This document shows, piece by piece, positions 1 to 6,428 of a DNA stretch of 7,727 nt. The notes beneath the pieces were generated by a model that had not been told where the DNA came from, searched no databases, and saw only the letters and a program-made list of their open reading frames with translations. The DNA is taken from positions 1-7,727 of the forward strand of contig JAGLEW010000091.1 in assembly GCA_023144875.1 (NCBI GenBank). Reading direction: 5' to 3'. Source of the stretch: Methylococcales bacterium. Its GTDB lineage: Bacteria > Pseudomonadota > Gammaproteobacteria > Methylococcales > Methylomonadaceae. The position numbers and the translations under genes were made by a program. Within the stretch, counting starts at the first letter, position 1. Every line of letters starts with the position of its first letter.

Positions 1-109
1 TCAAGCCCAATTCACGTTTTAATTCCTCAATGGGTTTTCCAGGGGTATAAGGAATAAGTTTTTGAACACCTTTTAAGGCAAGTTGCGATATATCGAACGC
101 TTGAGTCAT
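1..109 (-). CDS. hisC: Histidinol-phosphate aminotransferase, N-terminal 36 residues (partial)
   Basis: Only the first 36 codons are present; the rest lies beyond the left edge. The reading starts at an ATG at 109 and gives MTQAFDISQLALKG, then IPYTPGKPIEELKREL. The run L-A-x-x-G-V-x-x-L-x-P-Y-x-P-G-K-P-I-E-E-L-x-R-E-L-G-L is the characteristic start of HisC, a PLP-dependent enzyme that transaminates imidazole-acetol phosphate in histidine biosynthesis in the cytoplasm. The PLP lysine and the rest of the fold cannot be seen. The only nearby upstream ATG (119) is out of frame, so 109 is the likely start; no strong Shine-Dalgarno sequence precedes it. The gene lies 66 nt downstream of the phosphatase gene on the same strand and may be transcribed both from that operon and from its own promoter. 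Identification is from the N-terminal signature alone. Confidence 0.8.
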   Translation of the reverse strand, partial: MTQAFDISQLALKGVQKLIPYTPGKPIEELKRELGL

Positions 110-141
110 GGTAAGCCATCATTTTTTTAATCTAAAGGCTT

Positions 142-147
142 ATTATA
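142..147 (-). promoter_or_regulatory. Candidate -10 box for hisC
   Basis: On the minus strand this is a perfect TATAAT, 32 nt before the hisC ATG, in the gap after the phosphatase stop codon. There is no good -35 box at 16-18 bp (the best hexamer there is GCAAAA), so the promoter call is weak. A 6-bp inverted repeat, TAAGCC (minus strand 141-136) and GGCTTA (117-112), lies between the box and the start codon and could form a leader hairpin with a 18-nt loop. Confidence 0.3.
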
Positions 148-175
148 CAAAAAACCTCATAAAATTTTGCCGCCA

Positions 176-1063
176 TTATCTGAGTTTTTGATATAAAGCC
201 TTAATTAAGGTTGCAAGCTTCTTATCGGAGCTATACAAAATCCCTCGATGATTCATAAAAGTGCTATCGGCGCGGTTTAAATCCAAGGCTTGCCCGTGAA
301 TATCACTGACCACCGCCTGTTCCATTTCATTAAATAAACACGCTGACGCTGAGAAATCCCATAATGCACCGCCCCCTAGATGTTGACTCGGAAATTTAAA
401 ATAACAGGCAGGGGCATTTTCCAACACCCAACAAGCATTCATCGCCCCACCACCATGCTGACTAAACTTCACGCCGTTATAGTTTAAATTTTTTGCGATT
501 ATTTTAATATCAGCCACGACCGTTTGATAGTGAGGGTGTTTGCTAAAACTGCGATCAAAGATAAAAGTTAATGGAGCATTGTCGGTAATTTGAGTGACTT
601 GCCACGGTTTGCCATTTTTAAAAACCCCTGCGCCTTTAATAGCATAATAAAGTGTTTTTTTTATGGGGTCGTAAATCACCCCAATCATTGGGACAGAGGT
701 TTTTGAAACCAAAGCAATCACCACCGAATACCCCGATACGCCTTCAATAAACGGTAGGGTGCCATCTAAAGGGTCAATGCACCAAAAATAATCTTTTTGC
801 AAGCGATTGCCATCATCAGGGCTTTCTTCGGTTAATAAGGCTAAATCGTAAATAGCACAACTGGGTAATAAATTTTGCAAAATGACGGCTTGGCATAAAT
901 GATCAACCTCGGTAACCACTTGAGAGGCACGACTTTTACCTGCTTGTTTACTATTAACAATTAAGTTTTTTCGGTCAAAATTGGCAATGACTTGCCCTGC
1001 TTGTAATGCCGCTGAAATCGCGCACTGGCTGAGTAAATATAAATCTTGTGTACTAAGCTGCAT
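176..1063 (-). CDS. Inositol monophosphatase family protein (Mg-dependent sugar/nucleotide phosphatase)
   Basis: A 295-residue cytoplasmic protein with the lithium-sensitive phosphatase superfamily signatures in order: VVTEVD at 49-54, the acidic pair in LLTEES near 79-80, the metal site WCIDPLDGT at 94-102 (D97, D100, T102), and the C-terminal LWDFSAS motif with D236. These residues bind two or three Mg ions for hydrolysis of a phosphate monoester. Family members act on inositol-1-phosphate, 3'-phosphoadenosine 5'-phosphate (CysQ), fructose-1,6-bisphosphate or histidinol phosphate, and the sequence does not single one out. Its closeness to hisC makes a histidinol-phosphatase role imaginable, but this is only inference. 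The ATG at 1063 follows the stop of the kinase gene by 3 nt and has an AGGGA Shine-Dalgarno inside that gene, so the two are probably translationally coupled. Length is slightly above the usual 250-280 residues. Confidence 0.85.
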   Translation of the reverse strand: MQLSTQDLYLLSQCAISAALQAGQVIANFDRKNLIVNSKQAGKSRASQVVTEVDHLCQAVILQNLLPSCAIYDLALLTEESPDDGNRLQKDYFWCIDPLDGTLPFIEGVSGYSVVIALVSKTSVPMIGVIYDPIKKTLYYAIKGAGVFKNGKPWQVTQITDNAPLTFIFDRSFSKHPHYQTVVADIKIIAKNLNYNGVKFSQHGGGAMNACWVLENAPACYFKFPSQHLGGGALWDFSASACLFNEMEQAVVSDIHGQALDLNRADSTFMNHRGILYSSDKKLATLIKALYQKLR

Positions 1064-1066
1064 CGG

Positions 1067-2053
1067 TTATTTTCCCTGTGAATTAAGTTGTGCAATAACC
1101 TCTTGGGCTATTTTTTCACTGTAGCCATTAATTTTCCAATGATCGGGGCTCCAACCTTTGATAAAACGGTGAAAATCTGTCCATGCAACAGGGTATAAAG
1201 CACGCCAATTTGTCTCCACTTTATTGGGATTCAGCATGGGTTGATATTGCCTAAGCGCTTTTTTTAAGGCGGTAAAATACAAATCTAACAATTTGGCTTC
1301 ATAGTGCTCACATTGGTTTTCATTCAAACAACTGCCTATAAAATACGCCACATCTTTCATACCACAGCCCCCACCGACATATTGAAAATCCACCGCCGAC
1401 ACTTTATTACCCGTTTTTGAAAAACAAAAATTAGCCAACTTAGCATCGCCATGCACAAAAGTTTGAAAGGGGCTGTCGCGTAATGTCTGGTCGATTCGGC
1501 TTGCCACTTGTTTTAAAGCAGGGTCTTGCAATGCTTGTAATTCATCGGGGCGGGTCTCTAAATGCCAATATGTACCTTGCTCCCATAAAGTATCGGGCGA
1601 TTTATTCATAAAAATGGCATGAAAATTTGCTAACCATAATAAACAAGCACTGATTTCATGTTCTGAAACCTGTGTGAGACGAACAGGAAAGCCTACGCTA
1701 TTTAAATCTTCCAACAACATGAACATTTCATTGTGATGGGATTCTACCGCTAAACAATCTGGCACTCGACATAGGTGCGTACATAAGGCGCTCCATTGTT
1801 GATACCACGCCATTTCAACGTGGTAGGATTTTATTTTACGTTGATGAGATAAATCCGTATTCCAGCCGCGTGGGTGTTGACTTTGATCGGGTAATTTAAC
1901 GTGTTTAATAACCACACTTTTCAGTGTGCCACCTGTTAAACGATAACGGACAATTTCACCATAACCACTCCAAAGACTTTGGATACGGTCTTTTTTTTCA
2001 AATGAAGTTGCGCCTGTTGCTTTTAGGATGAGGTTTTTAAAATGGTTATTCAT
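1067..2053 (-). CDS. APH/choline-kinase-like phosphotransferase
   Basis: This is a soluble kinase-fold protein of 328 residues from the ATG at 2053. It shows the likely ATP lysine in SVVIKHV (about K50), the catalytic loop FVHGDAKLANFCF (H201, D203, N208), and the metal-binding DFQ in VSAVDFQYVGGG (about D222). This arrangement is that of the aminoglycoside phosphotransferase/choline kinase/ecdysteroid-kinase-like superfamily. The substrate is unknown; no resistance function should be assumed. The chosen start overlaps the 3' end of the secreted-protein gene by 8 nt (ATGAATAA). An ATG at 2071 and a TTG at 2086 are also in frame, and none of the three has a convincing Shine-Dalgarno, so translation probably depends on coupling to the upstream gene. 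It is followed 3 nt later by a phosphatase gene, so a phosphorylation and a dephosphorylation enzyme are made together. Confidence 0.8.
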   Translation of the reverse strand: MNNHFKNLILKATGATSFEKKDRIQSLWSGYGEIVRYRLTGGTLKSVVIKHVKLPDQSQHPRGWNTDLSHQRKIKSYHVEMAWYQQWSALCTHLCRVPDCLAVESHHNEMFMLLEDLNSVGFPVRLTQVSEHEISACLLWLANFHAIFMNKSPDTLWEQGTYWHLETRPDELQALQDPALKQVASRIDQTLRDSPFQTFVHGDAKLANFCFSKTGNKVSAVDFQYVGGGCGMKDVAYFIGSCLNENQCEHYEAKLLDLYFTALKKALRQYQPMLNPNKVETNWRALYPVAWTDFHRFIKGWSPDHWKINGYSEKIAQEVIAQLNSQGK

Positions 2054-3356
2054 TGTTAAGTTGTGTGCCATAGCTAAAATTATCAAACGAAATGTGACTG
2101 TCTTCTTTTATCCACAGCCCGACAGAGCCTGCACCATTAATTTGTCGGTCTTTAAGGCTTAGAATAACCTTACCTTCAAAACTGACTTTAAAGTGATCGT
2201 CTTTAAAATCGACACGTAAATCACGCCAAACATTAGTTTTAATGGGTGTATCAGTGGGTAAATCTTCGTACAATAAGGTGTGGCGAATACCGTCTTCAAC
2301 ATAATAAATAGAAATATTATCTTCCAGGGCATTCGCACGGGCAACGTAATAATTATTGGCATCTTTCCAGCGCCAAATCAGTCCAGCAGCTCGGTCAATA
2401 TCGCCTGAAATGGCTTTGAATTTAGTCGCCACAAAGCCATTGGAAATTTGTGTGTTTTTTCTGACTGCCCACGCATAATCCCCTTTGCCTTTCAGGGTAA
2501 AAACCAATGCGGCGCTGGGAGCGCTTGAATCCTGTTCTAATTGCCAGAGATAATCGCCTTCCCCTGTAATCCCTGTTTGCCATTGCGCAGGCAATGCTCC
2601 TGCGCTTTCTGTGTCAAAATTATCTTTAGAAACCGAAAAATCAACGATATTAGTAACAATATGAGAGGATTTTACTGAAAAATTGAATCCATTGGTGTTG
2701 TCGGTGATTTTTAAGAATGCTTGATAAACTTTTTGTGAGCCATCATGGGAAATACACGGTACAGTTAAGTGACCACTGCTATACGTCGCAACACAATCTG
2801 CTTTTTCAGAGGGGATTTTAGTAAGATTGTTAACTCCAAAGGTTAAGGCGGTAGGCGCGGATAACGCATTTAAATTGGCCTTATAAAATTTTTGAGTGCT
2901 TTGGTGGACGATACATGGAATCGTTAATACCCCTTGTTGATAGCGTGCCATGCACTGTTTAGCGGCACTTGCTTGATTAAAACTATCGACATTAATCGCC
3001 CGAGAGGAACCAAATTGACGATCATAAACCAGTTTTAATTGCCCCTGCATCGTGCCTTTGGTAAAAAATAAACGGGTTTGATTGAGGGTAAAATTATCCG
3101 AACAACTGGTTTCAGGTTCTCGTGTAATTTTAATTTCACGACCGCCTGTCCCTTTAAAATATTGAGCAACATTTACTTTAATATACGTTGGCGTGATTTC
3201 GCTCACCACCCCTTCAAAAACGTAGGTTGAATTTTGGGATTTTGTACCAATAGTCGCGGCTTTTGCATCTAACGCTGGGCTACACGCATGTACCGAAGAA
3301 TATAAAAGGCTACTACTGAGTATCATTGTGAAAGATAAAATCAATTTTATGGGCAT
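2046..3356 (-). CDS. Secreted multidomain protein: TIMP/NTR-like domain, two Cys repeats, concanavalin-like C-terminal domain
   Basis: A 436-residue exported protein without an assignable enzyme function. Residues 1-24 form a signal peptide (K4, hydrophobic stretch ILSFTMILSSSLLY, cleavage expected at SVHA|C25). Residues 25 to about 120 resemble tissue-inhibitor-of-metalloprotease/NTR-like OB domains: an N-terminal Cys, a YVFEGVVSEI strand, a YFKG turn, a later Cys (C85). Residues 135-174 and 188-228 are two copies of a module with pattern C-x-A-x-Y-x3-G-x-L-T-(I/V)-P-C-I-x-H and a following K-x-Y-x-A-x-L. Residues 246-430 look like the jelly-roll (LamG/DUF1080-like) fold: DNFDTES, AAGLIWRWKDANNYYVAR, VWRDLRVDF, then VGLWIKEDS and ISFDNF. 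Such domains often bind or cleave carbohydrate; no catalytic residues can be identified. The ATG at 3356 is preferred over the in-frame GTG at 3362 because GGAG lies 5 nt upstream of it. It is the first gene of the leftward set. Confidence 0.8.
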   Translation of the reverse strand: MPIKLILSFTMILSSSLLYSSVHACSPALDAKAATIGTKSQNSTYVFEGVVSEITPTYIKVNVAQYFKGTGGREIKITREPETSCSDNFTLNQTRLFFTKGTMQGQLKLVYDRQFGSSRAINVDSFNQASAAKQCMARYQQGVLTIPCIVHQSTQKFYKANLNALSAPTALTFGVNNLTKIPSEKADCVATYSSGHLTVPCISHDGSQKVYQAFLKITDNTNGFNFSVKSSHIVTNIVDFSVSKDNFDTESAGALPAQWQTGITGEGDYLWQLEQDSSAPSAALVFTLKGKGDYAWAVRKNTQISNGFVATKFKAISGDIDRAAGLIWRWKDANNYYVARANALEDNISIYYVEDGIRHTLLYEDLPTDTPIKTNVWRDLRVDFKDDHFKVSFEGKVILSLKDRQINGAGSVGLWIKEDSHISFDNFSYGTQLNNE

Positions 3357-3361
3357 GGTCA

Positions 3362-3365
3362 CTCC
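3362..3365 (-). promoter_or_regulatory. Shine-Dalgarno GGAG that fixes the secreted-protein start
   Basis: On the minus strand, GGAG is followed by the 5-nt spacer TGACC and then ATG at 3356. The alternative GTG start at 3362 overlaps this element and would have no ribosome binding site, which supports the shorter protein and its compact signal peptide. Confidence 0.6.
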
Positions 3366-3404
3366 AAAAATAACAGGGAAAATAAAAGGCGCGGTTAAAA
3401 CCCT

Positions 3405-3434
3405 ATAGTAAAATGCTACCTTAGATAGTGTAAA
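3405..3434 (-). promoter_or_regulatory. Candidate sigma-70-type promoter for the leftward gene set
   Basis: The minus strand shows TTTACA (3434-3429), an 18-bp spacer and TACTAT (3410-3405), matching the -35 and -10 consensus at 5 and 4 of 6 positions. It lies about 50 nt upstream of the secreted-protein ATG. It overlaps the direct repeats described separately, so a protein bound there could block or shift transcription both ways. Prediction by eye only. Confidence 0.35.
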
Positions 3435-3446
3435 CTGAAACCTTAG
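3408..3446. repeat. Two-copy direct repeat at 22-bp period in the divergent promoter region
   Basis: GTAAAATGCTACCTTAG (3408-3424) is repeated as GTAAACTGAAACCTTAG (3430-3446), with 14 of 17 positions identical and starts exactly 22 bp apart, about two DNA helical turns. A partial third copy of the tail, CCTTAG, occurs at 3454-3459, just before the htpX Shine-Dalgarno. The placement between divergent genes and the phasing fit a tandem operator for a DNA-binding regulator. The GTAAA half-sites recall those bound by CpxR, which is known to control htpX in Escherichia coli, but the 17-bp gap between them is not the usual 4-8 bp. Confidence 0.55.
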
Positions 3447-3457
3447 CCATACTCCTT

Positions 3458-3462
3458 AGGAG
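3458..3462 (+). promoter_or_regulatory. htpX Shine-Dalgarno inside a small inverted repeat
   Basis: AGGAG is the ribosome binding site of htpX. It is the right arm of CTCC-TTA-GGAG (3452-3462), so the messenger could fold a 4-bp hairpin over the site. The stem is very short and its effect is uncertain. Confidence 0.5.
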
Positions 3463-3472
3463 ATACAAAGCC

Positions 3473-4348
3473 ATGATGCGAATTTTTCTTTTTTTAATGA
3501 CCAATGTTGCCGTTATGGTGCTTGTCAGCCTTATCTTTAGTTTTTTTGGAATTAGTTCTACGTTAGCGGCGAATGGGGTTGATTTAAATTTAAATGCCTT
3601 GTTGATTATGTCGGCAGCGATTGGCATGACGGGTTCAATTATTTCATTAATAATGTCAAAATGGTCGGCTAAACGCAGCATGGGTGTTCATGTGATTGAA
3701 CAACCTGAAAATGAAACTGAACAATGGTTGATTGATGTTGTCACCCGTCAAGCACAAATAGCAGGCATTGATATGCCAGACGTAGGTTATTTTCAAACCC
3801 CAGATGCCAATGCCTTTGCTACAGGAATGAATAAAAATAATGCCTTAGTCGCAGTCAGTACGGGTTTATTAGAAACCATGAATGCGGATGAAGTAGAAGC
3901 GGTTATTGGGCATGAAATTTCACATGTCGCTAATGGTGATATGGTGACAATGGCGTTAATGCAAGGAGTGGTAAACACTTTTGTACATTTCTTTGCTTCG
4001 ATTATTGGGCATGTGGTCGATCGTGTGATACTTAAAAATGAAAAGGGGCATGGAATGGGCTATTATGCCGTACAAATGGTGACGCAAATGACGTTGTCAT
4101 TTTTAGCCTCAATGCTGGTAATGTGGTTTTCTCGTTATCGTGAGTTTAAAGCCGATGAAGGCGGTGCAAAATTAGCAGGAAAAGAAAAAATGATTGGGGC
4201 ATTACAAGCCTTACAACGCGGACACGATGCAGACCCTTTGCCGTCACAATTGGCCGCCTTTGGGATTAATGGCGGTGCTGTAAGAAAATTATTGATGACT
4301 CATCCGCCGTTGGAAGACCGAATTGCCGCTTTACGAAAGTTGGATTAG
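3473..4348 (+). CDS. htpX: Membrane zinc metalloprotease HtpX (peptidase family M48B)
   Basis: A 291-residue inner-membrane protease that takes part in quality control of membrane proteins alongside FtsH. It starts MMRIFLFLMTNVAVM, almost as in E. coli HtpX (293 residues). Two N-terminal membrane segments lie near 4-25 and 41-61, ending in the conserved MSKW. The zinc site is HEISH (H147, E148, H151), and the third ligand is E224 in SRYREFKAD. FATG at 115-118, VAVSTGLL at 126-133 and the C-terminal MTHPPLEDRIAALR are further family signatures. Two less hydrophobic C-terminal membrane segments lie around 162-182 and 197-219. The start has AGGAG at 3458-3462, with a 10-nt spacer. It is transcribed divergently from the secreted-protein gene, and no clear terminator separates it from sodC 70 nt downstream. 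Confidence 0.97.
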   Translation: MMRIFLFLMTNVAVMVLVSLIFSFFGISSTLAANGVDLNLNALLIMSAAIGMTGSIISLIMSKWSAKRSMGVHVIEQPENETEQWLIDVVTRQAQIAGIDMPDVGYFQTPDANAFATGMNKNNALVAVSTGLLETMNADEVEAVIGHEISHVANGDMVTMALMQGVVNTFVHFFASIIGHVVDRVILKNEKGHGMGYYAVQMVTQMTLSFLASMLVMWFSRYREFKADEGGAKLAGKEKMIGALQALQRGHDADPLPSQLAAFGINGGAVRKLLMTHPPLEDRIAALRKLD

Positions 4349-4418
4349 GCGTAAGGTAGGAATCGTGAGTTACTTAAAAAAAATCAATAGCAATTAAAAT
4401 AATAATATAGGACTGAAA

Positions 4419-4973
4419 ATGAAAATAATGAGTTTGTTGTTTGCAACAAGCATTGGTTTTCAACCAAGTTTACATGCGGAAGAACCCAAAAAAGGCGGTG
4501 CATTTATTTATCGTTGTGGGGAAGATAATACCAAAGTTATTGGAACAGCTACATTAGTTGAGCGATCCTCTGATGAGGGTATTAAACAAGTGGATATTAA
4601 CCTAACTATTACGGAAGGGCTAACCGTAGGAAAGCATGGCGTTCACATTCATGAAGTAGCTGAATGTAAACCTTGTGGGGACGCAAAAGGGCATTTTGAT
4701 CCAGGCCCTGAAAATAATTCAAACCCCGATGGAAACCACCCTTTTCATTCAGGTGATTTAAATAATCTGAATATTGGTAAAAATGGAATAGGTATTCTGC
4801 AAACAACAACCAACCGCATTACATTATCCGCGGGGCCTTTGAGTGTTTTTGATGAAAATGGAAGTGCTTTTATTATTCATACAAATGAAGACAGTTATTG
4901 CCCAGAAGGTGTGGTTAAAGGGTGCGCAGGAGGTTCAAGAGATGCCTGTGGTATTATTTATCCAATGCCTTAA
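4419..4973 (+). CDS. sodC: Periplasmic Cu,Zn superoxide dismutase, divergent zinc loop
   Basis: A 184-residue exported enzyme converting superoxide to hydrogen peroxide and oxygen. Residues 1-20 look like a signal peptide ending in LHA. Copper ligands are H76 and H78 in GVHIHE, bridging H92 in GHFDPG, and H154 in FIIHTNED. The C-terminal GGSRDACGII contains the active-site arginine (R174) and the conserved disulfide Cys (C177), paired with C83 or C86. The zinc aspartate is D113 in FHSGDL. The loop between H92 and D113 is unusual: the only other histidines are H107 and H110, three apart, where typical enzymes have them nine apart. Six cysteines (33, 83, 86, 161, 169, 177) leave room for extra disulfides. 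AGGA lies 6 nt before the ATG. The next gene begins 27 nt downstream, so cotranscription with the chorismate-enzyme pair is possible but functionally unexplained. Confidence 0.9.
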   Translation: MKIMSLLFATSIGFQPSLHAEEPKKGGAFIYRCGEDNTKVIGTATLVERSSDEGIKQVDINLTITEGLTVGKHGVHIHEVAECKPCGDAKGHFDPGPENNSNPDGNHPFHSGDLNNLNIGKNGIGILQTTTNRITLSAGPLSVFDENGSAFIIHTNEDSYCPEGVVKGCAGGSRDACGIIYPMP

Positions 4974-5000
4974 CCTCTTGACACCTACACGTTATAAGTA

Positions 5001-6428
5001 ATGAAAATACAAAAACTGGATATAAGCTGGATTAACGATAAACCCCTAGAAAAGGTAATTGCTCATGATGTTGATAGTTATAAGTTATTTGCATATATAA
5101 AAACGCTTTATAAAAATTGCTATCTTTTTGAATCGTTATCTTTACCCAAGCATCAAGATAGATATTTTACGATAGGGTTTGAGCCTTCGGTGATATTAGC
5201 CGCAAAAGGTAATACGCTTTCTATGACTGGAGAAGCTGATTATATTGAGTTATTAACAGGCTCACAGCAAACGAATCAGGTTGTTTATGAAACGCCAAAC
5301 CCTTATCATTTTATTAAAGAAAATTTTAAATTTAAAAAGTTTTGCAAAGCCTACCAAGGCGGCTTAATTGGTTATTTATCGCATGAAGCGGTTAATTATT
5401 TTGAGTCTACAATCAATTTAAAAGAACATGAACAGTTTAGTACTTTTAAGTTTGGTTTATATCTTGATGGGTATATATTTGATACAACGACAGGAACGCT
5501 GACCTACTATAGTTTTCATGAAGACAGATATGAACTTGCGAAATCTATTGTTGATAAATCACATGATTACCAGATACCAACAAACGTAAAATTAATTGCT
5601 TTTAAAGGTCATAGTGAAACAAAAGAAGAATTTATTTCAGCCGTTACCCGAACTAAAGAAAAAATAAAGCGCGGGTATTCTTTTCAGTCGGAAGTCGGTT
5701 TTAAATCATTCTATGATATAGAAGGGGATAAGATAGCAATATACAGTCGGCTTAGGGAAGTTAATCCCAGTCCTTATATGTTTTATATAAAATTTGATGA
5801 AGAAGAGTTGTTAGGTGCAAGCCCTGAAATTTTGATTAGCTATAAAGATGGCGTTGTTTTAACGACACCAACCGCAGGAACCATTGTAAGAGGGGAAAAC
5901 CCCAGTGAGGATGTTAAGTTAGCAAGAAAATTACTCAGTGACCCCAAGGAAATTGCCGAACATAATATGCTGGTCGATTTGCACCGAAATGATATGTCTC
6001 GAGTCTGTAAGGCAGGTTCTGTCAAGGTTTCGGACTTAATGTACATTATTAAATTTAGCCATGTTCAGCATATCGTTTCTAACGTTATTGGATTATTATC
6101 GAGTGATAAATCGGCTTTTGATGTGTTATCGGCGATTTTACCAGGTGGCGTTGTCACAGGCGCCCCCAAAATTGAAACATTAAAAATAATTTCTGAAAAT
6201 GAAAGTACCCCTAGAGGGCCTTATGGGGGGGCTATTGGACGCTTTAGCTTTAGTGGTGAATGTAATTTTTGCCTACCCATTCGAGGTATTTTTTGTGTAG
6301 GTGATGTCTGTTATGCCCAAACCTCAGCAGGTATCGTGTATGACTCTGTTCCAGAAAAAGAATACATAGAAGTAAAAAATAAACTAGCTGCAATGAAGCA
6401 AACGCTTGAAGATTTAGGAGCAAGTTAA
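5001..6428 (+). CDS. Chorismate-binding synthase large subunit, anthranilate synthase component I (TrpE)-like
   Basis: A 475-residue cytoplasmic enzyme of the chorismate-utilising family, expected to aminate chorismate with ammonia from the partner amidotransferase. The N-terminal domain has LFES (42-45) followed by RYFTIGFEPS, equivalent to the LLES element where tryptophan binds in TrpE. The catalytic domain shows NPSPYMFYI (255-263), GASPE (272-276), PTAGTIVRG (290-298), EIAEHNMLVDLHRND (317-331), FSHVQHIVS (352-360), PGGVVTGAPKIE (381-392) and QTSAGIVYDSVPEKEY (440-455). PYMF, the alanine in PTAGT (PabB has lysine in PIKGT) and the C-terminal block point to anthranilate synthase. PGGxxTGAPKI is more typical of PabB. 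GYSFQSEVGF (225-234) departs from the usual FQVVxS(Q/R) motif. No Shine-Dalgarno precedes the ATG. The family is certain; anthranilate as product is likely, and the pathway served is unknown. Confidence 0.85.
   Translation: MKIQKLDISWINDKPLEKVIAHDVDSYKLFAYIKTLYKNCYLFESLSLPKHQDRYFTIGFEPSVILAAKGNTLSMTGEADYIELLTGSQQTNQVVYETPNPYHFIKENFKFKKFCKAYQGGLIGYLSHEAVNYFESTINLKEHEQFSTFKFGLYLDGYIFDTTTGTLTYYSFHEDRYELAKSIVDKSHDYQIPTNVKLIAFKGHSETKEEFISAVTRTKEKIKRGYSFQSEVGFKSFYDIEGDKIAIYSRLREVNPSPYMFYIKFDEEELLGASPEILISYKDGVVLTTPTAGTIVRGENPSEDVKLARKLLSDPKEIAEHNMLVDLHRNDMSRVCKAGSVKVSDLMYIIKFSHVQHIVSNVIGLLSSDKSAFDVLSAILPGGVVTGAPKIETLKIISENESTPRGPYGGAIGRFSFSGECNFCLPIRGIFCVGDVCYAQTSAGIVYDSVPEKEYIEVKNKLAAMKQTLEDLGAS
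6416..6420 (+). promoter_or_regulatory. Shine-Dalgarno for the amidotransferase gene
   Basis: AGGAG sits inside the last codons of the synthase gene, 7 nt before the overlapping ATG at 6428 (TAATG). It supports this start and indicates that ribosomes finishing the first gene re-initiate here, giving balanced amounts of the two subunits. Confidence 0.6.

Noticed and set aside
1067..2053. Aminoglycoside resistance gene
   Set aside because: The fold is shared with APH enzymes, but the sequence features fit the general choline/ecdysteroid-kinase-like group, and there is no resistance or mobile context.
3421..3681. Antisense open frame covering the start of htpX
   Set aside because: It lies opposite a confidently identified htpX, has no family features, and is a composition effect.
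4974..5000. TTGACA and TATAAG in the sodC-synthase gap as a promoter, or a tryptophan leader/attenuator
   Set aside because: The two hexamers are only about 9 bp apart, and 27 nt is too short for a leader peptide with Trp codons and alternative hairpins.
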